64,000 nucleotides of DNA from Kaistia granuli DSM 23481 (GCF_000380505.1 NZ_AQYH01000010.1:434001-498000), one strand, 5' to 3'. Counted from the first letter of the stretch, positions 45,583-54,780 are shown. Notes: a model not told the origin generated them from the sequence alone. Numbers and translations: made by a program.

Positions 45583-47714
45583 GCGCATGGCGTCTGTGTC
45601 TCGTTCCAGGCCTCGTCATCGTGACGATCCTGACCATGCTCGCCCTTTTCATGACCTTCAGCCGGGTCGAACGGGACATTGGCGACCGCGTCGATGCCCA
45701 GCTGGCGCTTGACGGCCAGCCCTGGGCGACGGCCAAGACCAGTGGTCGCTCCGTCACGGTGATGGGAACGTCGCCGACGCTGCTCGCCCAGCGACTTGCC
45801 GTCGAATCGGCCGGCCGTGTCTGGGGCGTCGGTCGGGTCGTCGACGGCAGCGGCATCATTCCGCTTCAGGCCCCCTACACGTGGACGGCGGTCCGCTCGG
45901 CCGACAGTGTTGCGATCCATGGTTTCGCGCCTTCCGAAGAGGCGCGGCTGGCCATTCTGGCATCCGCCGCCCGCGAATTGCCGACCCTGCCGCTCGAAGG
46001 CAAGCTGGAGCTGGCGCGGGGCCAGCCGGTCGGCTTTCTCGTCCTCGTCGATTTCGCCCTGCAGCGGCTCGCCGAACTCTCGGTCGGGACAGTGACGCTG
46101 ACCGGCTCCGGCCTGTCGGTCGACGGCACGGCAGTCGATGAGGCGAGCTTTGCCGCTGCTGCTCGGGCCTTCTCCACCAGCCTGCCGGCCGGCGGGCAAT
46201 TGCGGAACGTCCGCGTCCTGCCGCCGCGCAGCGAGAAATTCACCTGGGTTGCCGACTATGACGGCAAGTCGGTCAAGGTCACGGGCTTCGTGCCCTCCGT
46301 CGCCGTCCGCCGCGACATCGCCGACGCGCTCGCCGCGGCGCTGCCGGGCAGTGCTGTCGAGGACACGACGCAGCTCGCCTCCGGTGTGCCGGAGGGCTTC
46401 TCCTTCGCCGCCGTCTTCTCGGCCTATCAGCTCGGGCGCTTCAGCAGCGGCAAGATTACCATTGACGGCTCTGTCCTGTCGGTGGAAGCCAAGGCCAAGA
46501 CCGTCGCCGATTATGAAATGGCGCTGGCTGAGATCGAGGCGCGCCGCAGCAAGCGGGTCGCCGGCGTCGGCATCGGCACGATCGATCTGCTGCCAGCCGC
46601 CGTCGATCCCTATGTCTGGCGGGCCGATCTCAGCGGCGACAGCGTCGTCCTGACCGGCTATGTGCCGTCGACGGTCGCCCATGACGAGGTGATCAGCACG
46701 GCGACGCGGCTGTTTCCGGAAAAAGCCGTCACCGATCACGTCCGAGTCGCCGATGGCGATCCGAAGATGGACTGGATCGGTGCGCTCAAATTCGCCCTCG
46801 ACCAGTTGGCGCTGCTCGACAAGGGCTCGGTATCGCTGACCGGCCGCAAGTACGACATCGTCGGCGAGGCGGCGTCGTCGGCTGCCTATTCCACCCTGAC
46901 CGAGACGCTCAAGAAGACCCTGCCGGCCAGCATGGAGCTGCGCCGCTCGGCCGTGTCGCCCGGCGCCGTGTCACCGTTCGTCTTCGCGGCGGCGCGCGGC
47001 GCGGAGGCTCTGACACTGAGCGGCTATGTCCCGACGGACGAGGTCGTGAAGAAGATCGTCGCGGCGGCGAGGCCGAAATTCGGCCCCGACCGGATCGAGC
47101 TGCGCCTCCTGCTCGCCGGCGGCGCGCCGGACGGCTTTGTCGACGCCGTCGATGTCGCGCTGCAGGCCGTCAGCCGGCTTCAGGGTGGACGGTTCGATCT
47201 CGTCGACACGAAGCTCTCGCTCTCCGGCGTCGCCGTGTCGGAGGGAGCCAAGGCCGCCATCGAGGCGGCGGTGAAGTCGGACTTGCCGGAAGGGTTCGAG
47301 TTGTCGTCGTCGCTGATGGTGGCGGTCGGTGGCGATCCGTTGAGCGGCCCGCAATGCCAGCTGGCGCTGCGGGTCGAGACGGATCGCGAGAAGGTCCAGT
47401 TCGAGGGAACAACGGCGCAGATCCTGCCCGGCAGCTTCGGCCTGCTCGACCGCATCGCGGCGATCGTCCAGCGTTGCCCGATCGCGACGGTCGAAATCGG
47501 CAGCCATACGGATTCGCAGGGCGGAACCCGCAAGAACCAGGCGCTCAGCGTCGAGCGCGCCAATGCGGTGGTCGACCATCTGGTCGCCGACGGCGTGCGC
47601 CGCGAGCGCCTGAACCCGGTCGGCTATGGCAGCAGCCGGCCAATCGCCTCGAATTCGAAGGCTTCGGGCCGGGCGCAGAACCGGCGCATCGAATTCGGCA
47701 TCGTCGGACAGTAG
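45579..47714 (+). CDS. OmpA-C domain protein with repeated BON-like modules
   Basis: A 711-residue envelope protein: a membrane anchor (about 8-28), then a string of related modules of roughly 110-150 residues, each opening with an aromatic/Ala stretch followed by a Gly-Tyr/Phe-Val/Ala-Pro turn (VAIHGFAPS, VKVTGFVPS, VVLTGYVPS, LTLSGYVPT) and alternating with a second half ending in a hydrophobic strand (TVTLTGSGLSV, SVSLTGRKYDI, KLSLSGVAVS). The C-terminal 110 residues are an OmpA domain (VEIGSHTDSQGG, LNPVGYGSSRP, NRRIEF) that binds peptidoglycan. The repeats recall BON domains of mycobacterial ArfA. It starts a coupled three-gene set. Confidence 0.85.
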   Translation: MSAWRLCLVPGLVIVTILTMLALFMTFSRVERDIGDRVDAQLALDGQPWATAKTSGRSVTVMGTSPTLLAQRLAVESAGRVWGVGRVVDGSGIIPLQAPYTWTAVRSADSVAIHGFAPSEEARLAILASAARELPTLPLEGKLELARGQPVGFLVLVDFALQRLAELSVGTVTLTGSGLSVDGTAVDEASFAAAARAFSTSLPAGGQLRNVRVLPPRSEKFTWVADYDGKSVKVTGFVPSVAVRRDIADALAAALPGSAVEDTTQLASGVPEGFSFAAVFSAYQLGRFSSGKITIDGSVLSVEAKAKTVADYEMALAEIEARRSKRVAGVGIGTIDLLPAAVDPYVWRADLSGDSVVLTGYVPSTVAHDEVISTATRLFPEKAVTDHVRVADGDPKMDWIGALKFALDQLALLDKGSVSLTGRKYDIVGEAASSAAYSTLTETLKKTLPASMELRRSAVSPGAVSPFVFAAARGAEALTLSGYVPTDEVVKKIVAAARPKFGPDRIELRLLLAGGAPDGFVDAVDVALQAVSRLQGGRFDLVDTKLSLSGVAVSEGAKAAIEAAVKSDLPEGFELSSSLMVAVGGDPLSGPQCQLALRVETDREKVQFEGTTAQILPGSFGLLDRIAAIVQRCPIATVEIGSHTDSQGGTRKNQALSVERANAVVDHLVADGVRRERLNPVGYGSSRPIASNSKASGRAQNRRIEFGIVGQ

Positions 47715-47722
47715 GAGGCGGC

Positions 47723-47860
47723 ATGGCCTATGTGATCGTGAACTACTGGCCGTTCCTGGCGATCGCCGCCGGTCTTGGCTTTGTCGTCGGCTGGTGGGCC
47801 CTGGGCTCGGGCCGGCGCGGGCTGGGCGATGATCTGTCCGCCGGGGACAGGCCGTCATGA
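47723..47860 (+). CDS. 45-residue single-span membrane peptide
   Basis: AGGAGG sits 4 bases before ATG 47723, 8 bases after the OmpA stop. The peptide has one membrane helix (YWPFLAIAAGLGFVVGWWAL, residues 8-27) and a short charged tail. Its TGA overlaps the ATG of the next gene (ATGA), so it is translated between the two. No known function. Confidence 0.75.
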   Translation: MAYVIVNYWPFLAIAAGLGFVVGWWALGSGRRGLGDDLSAGDRPS

Positions 47861-48945
47861 TGCTGCACATGGCCGAAATCTGGGCGGCGCTGGCCGCCTG
47901 CTTCATTCTCGGCGCTCTGGTCGGCTCGATCTTCCATCGGGCGATCGCGCTCACCGGCGCGGGACGGGTCCAGGCGAGCCTCATCCGGTGGATCGATCGT
48001 GTGGTTCGGGCGCTCGAGCGCGTGCTCATGCCGTGGCGCGGCTCCGTGCCGGCGGTGCTGCCGCAGACGGTTCCAGTCCCGCCGCCGGACTTCAGCCATG
48101 TGAGCGACGCACCGGAGCTCCATGTCGCCGTCGAGCCCTATGTTCCCCGGCACATCACCGTCGACCCGCTGCCATCCGCGGGGCCGGAGGAAGTCGAGTT
48201 CGCCCTGGTGGCTTCGCCCGCCCGGCCGGAACCGACGAAATCCTTCGAGGACATGGCGCGCGGCGATCTGGTCGGCTACCGGCCCCTTCCGCTGCAGGCG
48301 CCTCGCCAGGGTGTGGCTGACCCGCTGCACCTGATCGCCGGCCTCACCAAGCGCCATGCCGGGCGGCTGGCGGAGGTTGGGATCTTCCATTTCAGCCAGA
48401 TCGCGTCCTGGACCCCGCAGGAATTGGCGTGGGTCGCGGCCTATCTGGGTGTTGGTGACGCCATCGACGACAAGGACTGGGTTGGCCAGGCGATGCGCTT
48501 CGCCAGTGCCGACGAGCCGGTGCGCGCGCCGGAGCCGGTTCCGAAGACGGCTTCTGCGGCGAAGGCCAAGCCAGCCAGAAAGCGAAAGGTGGCGAAGCCG
48601 GCTGAAGAGGGTATCGCGACGGAGGCGAGCGCGCCGGCCAGGCGTGCCGCGGCCAAACGGGCCTCGGCTGCCGAGCCAGCGGCAAAGGCCAAGCCAGCGG
48701 CGAAGGCGAAGCCGGCAGCAAAGACCGAGGCCGCCACGCGCAGTGGGCCGGCGAAACCACGCGCGCGCCGGAAGTCGAAAGGCGCCGCCGACAGCGCGGC
48801 ACCCGATATCGATCCGGCAACGACCGCGCCGAACACAGCGCCACCGGGTCCGGGGCCCGAGGCCGATGTCGCCCCGCCGGCAGAGCCGTCGACCGGCGCG
48901 GCTCCTGCTGGAGCCGATCCTGCAGATCATCGCCGCGAGCCGTGA
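47857..48945 (+). CDS. Membrane-anchored helix-hairpin-helix protein with Ala/Lys/Pro-rich tail
   Basis: A 362-residue protein with an N-terminal membrane helix (about 7-28), a Pro-rich linker, and a helix-hairpin-helix-like segment (about 150-195: DPLHLIAGLTKRHAGRLAEV, GIFHFSQIASWTPQELAWVA) of the type also found attached to ribosomal L21 and NuoE-related proteins in alphaproteobacteria. From about 225 the protein becomes a histone-like tail of AKPAAK repeats and then Pro/Ala/Asp. Function unknown; coupling to the OmpA gene suggests an envelope role. Confidence 0.8.
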   Translation: MMLHMAEIWAALAACFILGALVGSIFHRAIALTGAGRVQASLIRWIDRVVRALERVLMPWRGSVPAVLPQTVPVPPPDFSHVSDAPELHVAVEPYVPRHITVDPLPSAGPEEVEFALVASPARPEPTKSFEDMARGDLVGYRPLPLQAPRQGVADPLHLIAGLTKRHAGRLAEVGIFHFSQIASWTPQELAWVAAYLGVGDAIDDKDWVGQAMRFASADEPVRAPEPVPKTASAAKAKPARKRKVAKPAEEGIATEASAPARRAAAKRASAAEPAAKAKPAAKAKPAAKTEAATRSGPAKPRARRKSKGAADSAAPDIDPATTAPNTAPPGPGPEADVAPPAEPSTGAAPAGADPADHRREP

Positions 48946-48991
48946 CGCAGCAAATCTTGCGTGAAAGCGCGCCGCGATGATCCTCAGGATG

Positions 48992-49013
48992 CGGGCGGGA
49001 TGGGGCCCGCCCG
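48992..49013. terminator. Hairpin between convergent genes
   Basis: CGGGCGGG and CCCGCCCG form a perfect 8-bp stem with a six-base loop, 47 bp after the helix-hairpin-helix gene and 25 bp after the transglycosylase stop on the other strand. A short T/C-rich stretch follows on the plus strand. Confidence 0.45.
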
Positions 49014-49037
49014 TCTTGCTGTCTCAGGAAGTGTCGA

Positions 49038-51185
49038 TCAGCTGCGGCCGCCGCGATTGAGATCGCGGTTGATCACCAGCGCCGGCTCGCCGAGGCGGGC
49101 GCGGTAGACCTGCAAGTTCTCCATGCAGCGCATGACATAGTTGCGGGTCTCGCTGAACGGAATCCGCTCGATCCAGTCGACGGCGTCGACATTCGGATCG
49201 CGCGGGTCGCCATATTGCTCGACCCACTTCATCACGCGACTCCGGCCGGCATTGTAGGCGGCGAACGACATGATGTAGGAGCCGTCGAAGCCATCGACCA
49301 GCTTGGCGAGATGGGCAGCGCCCAGCGTGGCGTTATAGCCGGCATCGGTGGTCAGGCGGTCGAGCGAGTAGGGCAGGCCGGCCGCCTTGGCGACCACCTT
49401 GGCCGTGCCCGGCATGAGCTGCAGCAGGCCGCGCGCGCCAGCATGGCTGACCGCGCCGGGATTGAAGGCGCTTTCCTGCCTGGCGATCGCATAGACGATC
49501 GACTTCTCGATGCTGGTGGTCTTGACAGAACGCGGAATGGCAGCGGTCGGGAAGGCCAGCGTCTCGACCGGCAGTCCGCGCGTATAGGCCTTCTTGCCGA
49601 CCTGCAGGGCCAGCTGATGCTGTCCGCGCTTTTCGGCCATCTGTGCCAGCAGCGCCATTTCCGCCGGATTGGTCAGTGTCTCGGACAGGCGGACATAGAA
49701 GGCGCGCGAGCGGTCATTGTAGCCGGCGGCGGCGAAACGCTGCGCCGCCTGGACCATCGGTCGGCTGTTGAAGCGTTTTTGCACCGCGCTGTCGGCGGCG
49801 GGCGGCGAAGAGAGCCGCAGCTGCTTGACGCCGAGCTTGGCAGCAGCGAGCTGGCCATAGAAGGTCGTCGGATAGGCGGCGGCGAGGCGATATTGTGCCT
49901 GCGCTTCGGCCTTCTCGCCCATCGCCTCGGCCGTCCGGCCGAGCCAGTATTCGGCACGCGACTGGCTGAGCGGCATGCTGGACACGGCCTGAATCGCCTG
50001 GAAATGGCGCCGTGCGGTGGCAGGGCTGTTCAGGAAGCGCAGCGCATACCAGCCGGCGTGGAATTCGGCGTCGGCCTGGTTGCTGCTCGATTCGGCGGCA
50101 TGCTCCGCGACCAGCTTGTAGGCGAGCTTGGGATTGCCGAGGTCGAGCAATTCGCGCGACAGCACGCGGCGCTCGATCCACCAGGCGTCGGGATTGACGA
50201 GGGCTGCGCCGTCGCGCGGTGCCGTCAGCATGAGGGCGGCAGCGTCCCGGTAGTTTTCGCCGCGGCGCAGGAACTGGACCTTGGAATAGATATAGCCGGG
50301 ATCCTTGCGCAGGCGGGCGGGCACCTTGTTGAGCAGGGCGCCGGCGTTCTTGTCCTTGCGGATCACCGCGGCGCGGGCCGCCGCGAGGTGCTGGTAATCG
50401 CCGCCGAGCCGCTTGCCCATGGCAAGGCCTTCGGCCGCGTCGTCGTCATAGAAGAACTTGTCCATCCGGGCCTTGTGGTCGGCCGTCGTCAGGAGCGAGC
50501 CGAACTCCTTCAGAATGGTCGCCTCGGTGCTCTCGGAGAACGAATCCTTGCGCCATTTCGGGCGCAGCAGATTGGCGGCGTCCTTGGTCCGGCCGGCGCT
50601 GACATAGGCCCGCAGCAGCAGCAGCGTCCCTTCGTCCGAGCCCGGCATGGTGCCGCCGAAGGCACCGATCACGGTCGCCGGATCGGCGTTCATGCGGGTC
50701 AGCGCCTGCTCGGCGCGCCGGCGCAGCAGGGCCTGGTTGGGCCAGTCGGGCAGTTCCTGCGTCACCTGTGTGATCTGTGCGACGGTGACGTCCGGGCTGC
50801 CGCTTTGGGCGACGAGCCAGGCGATGATGTCCTGGTTCGTCTTGTCCGGCATCATCCGGCCGAGCGCCTGCGCCTTGCCGATCTGGCCGCTGTCGATCAG
50901 CTTCAGCGCGGCATCAAGGCCGAGCTGGCTGGGGGAGAAGCGTTCGACCAGGTCGTTCGCCTGCGAGGCGGCGCCGGCCTTGGCCGGACGGGTCGGCTTG
51001 GCGACGGGGGTGATGCCCGAGGTGATGATTTCGGCCGAGGCTTCCCGACCGGGATTGGCACGCGGGCGCGGTGTCGAGGACGCCAGCGCATCGGCCGCGA
51101 TGGAGAGGCTGATCAGCGCGCAGCCTGCGACCTGGGTCAGCATCCATCCGCGACGCTGCCAGCTGCGATCCGCTCTCACGACCAT
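49038..51185 (-). CDS. Soluble lytic transglycosylase
   Basis: A 715-residue periplasmic Slt70-like enzyme that cleaves peptidoglycan between MurNAc and GlcNAc. A signal sequence (about 13-36) precedes a long alpha-superhelical U-domain (TPR-like, 100-540) and a C-terminal SLT domain: ARQESAFNPGAVSHAGARGL with the catalytic glutamate, LQLMPGTAK and the AAYNAGRSRVMKW motif. ATG 51185 with GAGGG is preferred. A 304-bp region separates it from dapA. Confidence 0.93.
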   Translation of the reverse strand: MVVRADRSWQRRGWMLTQVAGCALISLSIAADALASSTPRPRANPGREASAEIITSGITPVAKPTRPAKAGAASQANDLVERFSPSQLGLDAALKLIDSGQIGKAQALGRMMPDKTNQDIIAWLVAQSGSPDVTVAQITQVTQELPDWPNQALLRRRAEQALTRMNADPATVIGAFGGTMPGSDEGTLLLLRAYVSAGRTKDAANLLRPKWRKDSFSESTEATILKEFGSLLTTADHKARMDKFFYDDDAAEGLAMGKRLGGDYQHLAAARAAVIRKDKNAGALLNKVPARLRKDPGYIYSKVQFLRRGENYRDAAALMLTAPRDGAALVNPDAWWIERRVLSRELLDLGNPKLAYKLVAEHAAESSSNQADAEFHAGWYALRFLNSPATARRHFQAIQAVSSMPLSQSRAEYWLGRTAEAMGEKAEAQAQYRLAAAYPTTFYGQLAAAKLGVKQLRLSSPPAADSAVQKRFNSRPMVQAAQRFAAAGYNDRSRAFYVRLSETLTNPAEMALLAQMAEKRGQHQLALQVGKKAYTRGLPVETLAFPTAAIPRSVKTTSIEKSIVYAIARQESAFNPGAVSHAGARGLLQLMPGTAKVVAKAAGLPYSLDRLTTDAGYNATLGAAHLAKLVDGFDGSYIMSFAAYNAGRSRVMKWVEQYGDPRDPNVDAVDWIERIPFSETRNYVMRCMENLQVYRARLGEPALVINRDLNRGGRS

Positions 51186-51489
51186 GTCATCCCTCTCGTT
51201 TATGTCCCGCCCGTCTGCGGCGCATCCTGGACCACGGTCCCGATACGGCGATGACAAGGTCACTCGACGCAATCCACCCTAACAAGTACTCCCGACCATA
51301 AGCCGCCATGGTGAACAAAGGCTTGACGCAGCCTGCTGTCCGATGCGCAGGTGTTGCCCTGCCAAGGGGCAGCGATTATGTTCGCCGCCCAAGAGTTAGA
51401 GCACAAAACAGAGCATGTTGGACCGATCCACCCTCGGTCAAGATCGGGGGGGAATTCGGCCAATTGACGGCAACAGGTGGAAGCGCGCG
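51186..51489. other. Divergent intergenic region, 304 bp
   Basis: Holds the promoters of the transglycosylase gene (minus) and dapA (plus). A plausible dapA promoter is annotated at 51354-51382; nothing else is recognised. Confidence 0.5.
51354..51382 (+). promoter_or_regulatory. Candidate dapA promoter
   Basis: TTGCCC (51354-51359), a 17-base spacer and TATGTT (51377-51382), about 100 bp before the dapA ATG. Confidence 0.4.
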
Positions 51490-52365
51490 ATGTTCAAGGG
51501 TTCGATCACAGCCATGGTCACCCCGATGCGAGAGAATTCGGTCGATGAGGACGCGCTGCGTTCCTTCATCGATTGGCAGATCGCCGAGGGTACCCATGGT
51601 CTTGTGCCCGTCGGCACAACCGGCGAGAGCCCGACCTTGTCGCACGCCGAGCACAAGCGCGTCGTCGAGATCACCATCGAGGTCGCGGGTGGTCGCGTTC
51701 CGGTGATCGCGGGCGCCGGCTCCAACAACACGGCCGAGGCCATCGATCTCGCCCGCCATGCCGAGAAGGCCGGCGCGGACGCCGTGCTCGTCGTCACGCC
51801 CTACTACAACAAGCCCAACCAGGAGGGCTTGTACCAGCACTACAAGGCGATCAACGACGCCATCGGCATTCCGATCATCATCTACAACATCCCGCCGCGC
51901 TCGATCATCGACATGTCGGTGGAGACGATGGCGCGCCTGTTCGAACTGAAGAACATCATCGGCGTCAAGGATGCGACGGCCAAGCTCGACCGCGTCAGCC
52001 TGCAGCGTCACGCCATGGGGCCGGAGTTCCTGCAGCTTTCGGGCGAGGACGGCACGGCGCTGGCCTTCATGGCACATGGCGGCCATGGCTGCATCTCGGT
52101 CGCCTCCAATGTCGCGCCGCGTCTTTGCGCCGAATTCCAGGAGGCCTGCATGGCGGGCGATTTCGCCCGCGCGCTGACCTACCAGGACCGGCTGATGCCG
52201 TTGCACCATGCGATCTTCATCGAGCCGAACCCGACCGGCGTGAAGTATGCGCTCTCGCTGCTCGGCCGCATGGACGACCGCGTCCGCTTGCCGCTCGTCG
52301 GCATTTCCGACACCACCAAGACGGCTATCCGCAGCGCCATGGCGCATGCGGGGCTGATCAACTGA
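51490..52365 (+). CDS. dapA: 4-hydroxy-tetrahydrodipicolinate synthase
   Basis: DapA condenses pyruvate with aspartate semialdehyde, committing carbon to lysine and meso-diaminopimelate for peptidoglycan. The 291-residue TIM-barrel has [12 protein letters not shown] (39-51), [18 protein letters not shown] with Tyr132, and the Schiff-base Lys160 in [11 protein letters not shown] 51490 gives the family N-terminus [12 protein letters not shown]. Followed by smpB after 12 bases. Confidence 0.96.
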   Translation: MFKGSITAMVTPMRENSVDEDALRSFIDWQIAEGTHGLVPVGTTGESPTLSHAEHKRVVEITIEVAGGRVPVIAGAGSNNTAEAIDLARHAEKAGADAVLVVTPYYNKPNQEGLYQHYKAINDAIGIPIIIYNIPPRSIIDMSVETMARLFELKNIIGVKDATAKLDRVSLQRHAMGPEFLQLSGEDGTALAFMAHGGHGCISVASNVAPRLCAEFQEACMAGDFARALTYQDRLMPLHHAIFIEPNPTGVKYALSLLGRMDDRVRLPLVGISDTTKTAIRSAMAHAGLIN

Positions 52366-52377
52366 AGGCAGTGAATC

Positions 52378-52854
52378 ATGAGTAGCGGCACCGGCGATCC
52401 GCGTTATCGGCTTGCCGCCGACAATCGACGCGCACGCTACGATTTCGAGATCGGCCAGACCTACGAGGCGGGCATCATGCTGACCGGCACGGAGATCAAG
52501 TCTCTCCGTGGCGGGCGCAGCACGATCGGCGATTCCTATGCCGCCGAAAAGGGCGGCGAGGTGTGGCTGTTCAACGCCTATATCCCCGAATATCTACAGG
52601 CCAATCAGTTCAACCACGAGACCCGTCGTCCGCGAAAACTCCTCCTGCACAAGAAGGAGATCGCACGGCTTTCGCAGGCCGTGCAGCGCGAGGGCATGAC
52701 GATCGTGCCGCTCAAGATCTTCTTCAACGAGAAGGGGCGGGCCAAGGTCGAGATCGCGCTGGCGCGCGGCAAGAAGCAGCACGACAAGCGCCAGACCGAG
52801 AAGGCGCGTGACTGGAACCGCGAGAAGAGCCGGTTGATGCGCGACAAGGGCTGA
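52378..52854 (+). CDS. smpB: SsrA-binding protein SmpB
   Basis: SmpB binds tmRNA and brings it to stalled ribosomes in trans-translation. The 158-residue length is standard. Seen: [38 protein letters not shown] and the basic tail [15 protein letters not shown]. The dapA-smpB pair is a usual alphaproteobacterial arrangement, and a strong terminator follows. The tmRNA gene itself is not in the window. Confidence 0.97.
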   Translation: MSSGTGDPRYRLAADNRRARYDFEIGQTYEAGIMLTGTEIKSLRGGRSTIGDSYAAEKGGEVWLFNAYIPEYLQANQFNHETRRPRKLLLHKKEIARLSQAVQREGMTIVPLKIFFNEKGRAKVEIALARGKKQHDKRQTEKARDWNREKSRLMRDKG

Positions 52855-52884
52855 CGCCCTTCGTAACGTTCGGATGAATTGGAA

Positions 52885-52915
52885 AGCCCGGTCGCATATT
52901 GCGGCCGGGCTTTTT
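52885..52915 (+). terminator. Intrinsic terminator of dapA-smpB
   Basis: AGCCCGGTCGCA (52885-52896) pairs with TGCGGCCGGGCT (52900-52911), 12 bp with one G-T pair and a three-base loop; the run of five T residues begins with the last base of the stem (52911-52915). Confidence 0.92.
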
Positions 52916-52934
52916 CGTGTCGACCATCGCACAC

Positions 52935-52966
52935 AAAAAAAGCCCCGCCGATAAATCGGCGAGGCT
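52935..52966 (-). terminator. Intrinsic terminator of the porin gene
   Basis: On the minus strand AGCCTCGCCGAT (52966-52955) pairs with ATCGGCGGGGCT (52952-52941), with one G-T pair, followed by seven T residues. It lies 60 bp beyond the porin stop. Confidence 0.9.
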
Positions 52967-53026
52967 CTTGTCGTCTGTCCGTCCGGTGGATTGCGCCACC
53001 GGACGGGATATCGCCGAGGCGGCCTG

Positions 53027-54271
53027 TTACCAGGAGCGCTTCAGGAACAGGTTGGCCGTCCAGGAGTCGCCCGAGTAGTCGGTCGCGTAGTTGGCGAGCG
53101 TCGGGCCGTCCTTGAGGTCGACGTCCGTGTAGAACACGTCGGCGACGAGCTCGAGGCCCTTGACCGGAGCGTAGGCGGTGTTGAAGCCAACGCGCCAAGC
53201 GTCGACCTTCATGTCTTCCAGGTAGCCCGAGCCGTCGAAGCTGGCATAGCCGCCCGAGAGCGACGACCAGAGCTGCGGGGTCCAGACGTGCTTGTACGAA
53301 GCAAGCGCGCTCCAGCTCGTGCCCGAAGCGGCCGAGAACAGGTTGTTGTCGAGGCCGAGGGCGCCGACGACCGACGTGCCGCCCGAGATACCCGTGAACG
53401 AGTTGGCGTTGTCGCCATAGGCAGCCGACACGAAGAAGCGATCGCCAGCCGAGAAGTTGTCGAGAGCGACTTCGAGACCACCACCGATGGCCCAGCCGTC
53501 CTTGCCGTCAGCCGCGGTGCCGGGGTTGGCGAAGTCGTAGTCAACAGCCGAGTTCGTGTAGGCAGCGGCGACCTTCGCCGCGAAGATGCCCGACGAGTAG
53601 GTGACGGCGGCGATGATGTCCGGAACGTTGTCGTTGCCGAATTCGTTGCCGTTGGTGTCGACGAAGTAGCCGTACGAACCGCGATCGCGCTGGTCTTCGA
53701 TCGACAGGGCGAGACCGAAGCCGTTGACGGCGTAGGTCAGCTGGATGTGATCGGTGGTCGAATCCGAACCGAACATGCCGGTGTCGTCATAGCCGCGGCC
53801 GAAGTCGAACAGCGACGTGAAGTAACCAGCCTTCAGCGGGCCGAGCTCCAGGTAGGCGCTGTCGACGTAGGCCGACTTGGTCGACTCGTTGATGCTGTCC
53901 TGAAGCGAGCCGGCGTTGCCAGCTTCGTTGCCGGTCTTGGCGCGCATGTCGATGAAGCCGGTCAGGTTACCGTACTCGGTGACCGACGAAGCCGTCAGCT
54001 GGATCGAAACTTCCGTGTAGAAGTTGCCCCAGTTGTTGTTCGAGCTGTTCAGGCCGCCGAAGTCGCCGCCGCCGAAGGACGTGCCGAACTCGACGTAGCC
54101 GCCGACCTTGATGCAGGTGTCGGTGCCGGGGGAGTAGAAGAAGCCGGCGCCGAAGGCGTCGCAAACCTTCACGTAGTCGACCGGCTCGGCGACCGTGAGA
54201 TCGGCTGCCTGGGCGCCGCTTGCGAGCACGATTGCTGCGGCCGAGCCGAGCAGAAGGGACTTAAAGTTCAT
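53027..54271 (-). CDS. Porin_2 family outer-membrane porin
   Basis: A 414-residue beta-barrel porin of the rhizobial Omp2/RopA type. The signal peptide (MNFKSLLLGSAAAIVLASG..., cut after AQA) is followed by the family opening VDYVKVCDAFGAGFFYSPGT and CIKVGGYVEFG with its two conserved cysteines, then alternating beta strands rich in Gly, Asn, Ser and aromatic residues; the C-terminus ends in ...NLFLKRSW, with the terminal aromatic residue needed for BAM assembly. ATG 54271 has GAGGTCAGG upstream. Codon use seems strongly biased, as expected for an abundant protein. Confidence 0.95.
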   Translation of the reverse strand: MNFKSLLLGSAAAIVLASGAQAADLTVAEPVDYVKVCDAFGAGFFYSPGTDTCIKVGGYVEFGTSFGGGDFGGLNSSNNNWGNFYTEVSIQLTASSVTEYGNLTGFIDMRAKTGNEAGNAGSLQDSINESTKSAYVDSAYLELGPLKAGYFTSLFDFGRGYDDTGMFGSDSTTDHIQLTYAVNGFGLALSIEDQRDRGSYGYFVDTNGNEFGNDNVPDIIAAVTYSSGIFAAKVAAAYTNSAVDYDFANPGTAADGKDGWAIGGGLEVALDNFSAGDRFFVSAAYGDNANSFTGISGGTSVVGALGLDNNLFSAASGTSWSALASYKHVWTPQLWSSLSGGYASFDGSGYLEDMKVDAWRVGFNTAYAPVKGLELVADVFYTDVDLKDGPTLANYATDYSGDSWTANLFLKRSW

Positions 54272-54780
54272 AACCTGACCTCTGGTTGTCAGGGGATCGG
54301 AAGGCGCCTGGCTGCCTACGGCCCGCGCTGTTTCCAGCGCTGCGAAGCGGCGTGCCTGGCCCTGTTCCCCCAGCCAATGAGCTGTCCGCAACCCCCCATG
54401 GGAAGCGGACAGGACTTTCTCCAAATCACTCGTCGAAAGTCAGGTGAACTTAGCGAGGAAGGTGATTCACGTAACTCAAAAACAGCCAGGCTTCCGATAT
54501 GTATGGATGATTGTAAGCTTGAGTGGCTATTTTGCTGCACCTCCCGTTTTGGAAGGTGTGACGGCTTTGGAGATCCGGTGGGGAGCCGGGCGGCCTGTCG
54601 GCGGGGAAGGGCGCTCGACCGGCAGAGGGCTCGGGCGGAGGGCGCTTCCTAAGGGCCTGGATGCCAGGATCGCCGGCCGCTTCCAGCGGGAGACACCATC
54701 TCTATGTGGCGAGGCTGTGTCGAAACCGATCGCCAATGGCGCGTTCGGGGCGCGTCTTGCCAGGCCGGGGCGGGCGGGCG
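54272..54780. other. Intergenic region, 509 bp, upstream of the porin gene
   Basis: Separates the porin start from the end of the UDG gene, both on the minus strand, so the porin has a very long upstream region. The part from about 54430 to 54560 is AT-richer than the surroundings and probably contains the promoter. I recognise no gene; a regulatory small RNA or long leader is possible. Confidence 0.5.

Noticed and set aside
48600-48800. Short tandem AAGCCAGCGG-like repeats as a CRISPR or satellite array
   Set aside because: They are in-frame codon repeats of the Ala/Lys/Pro tail, without unique spacers.
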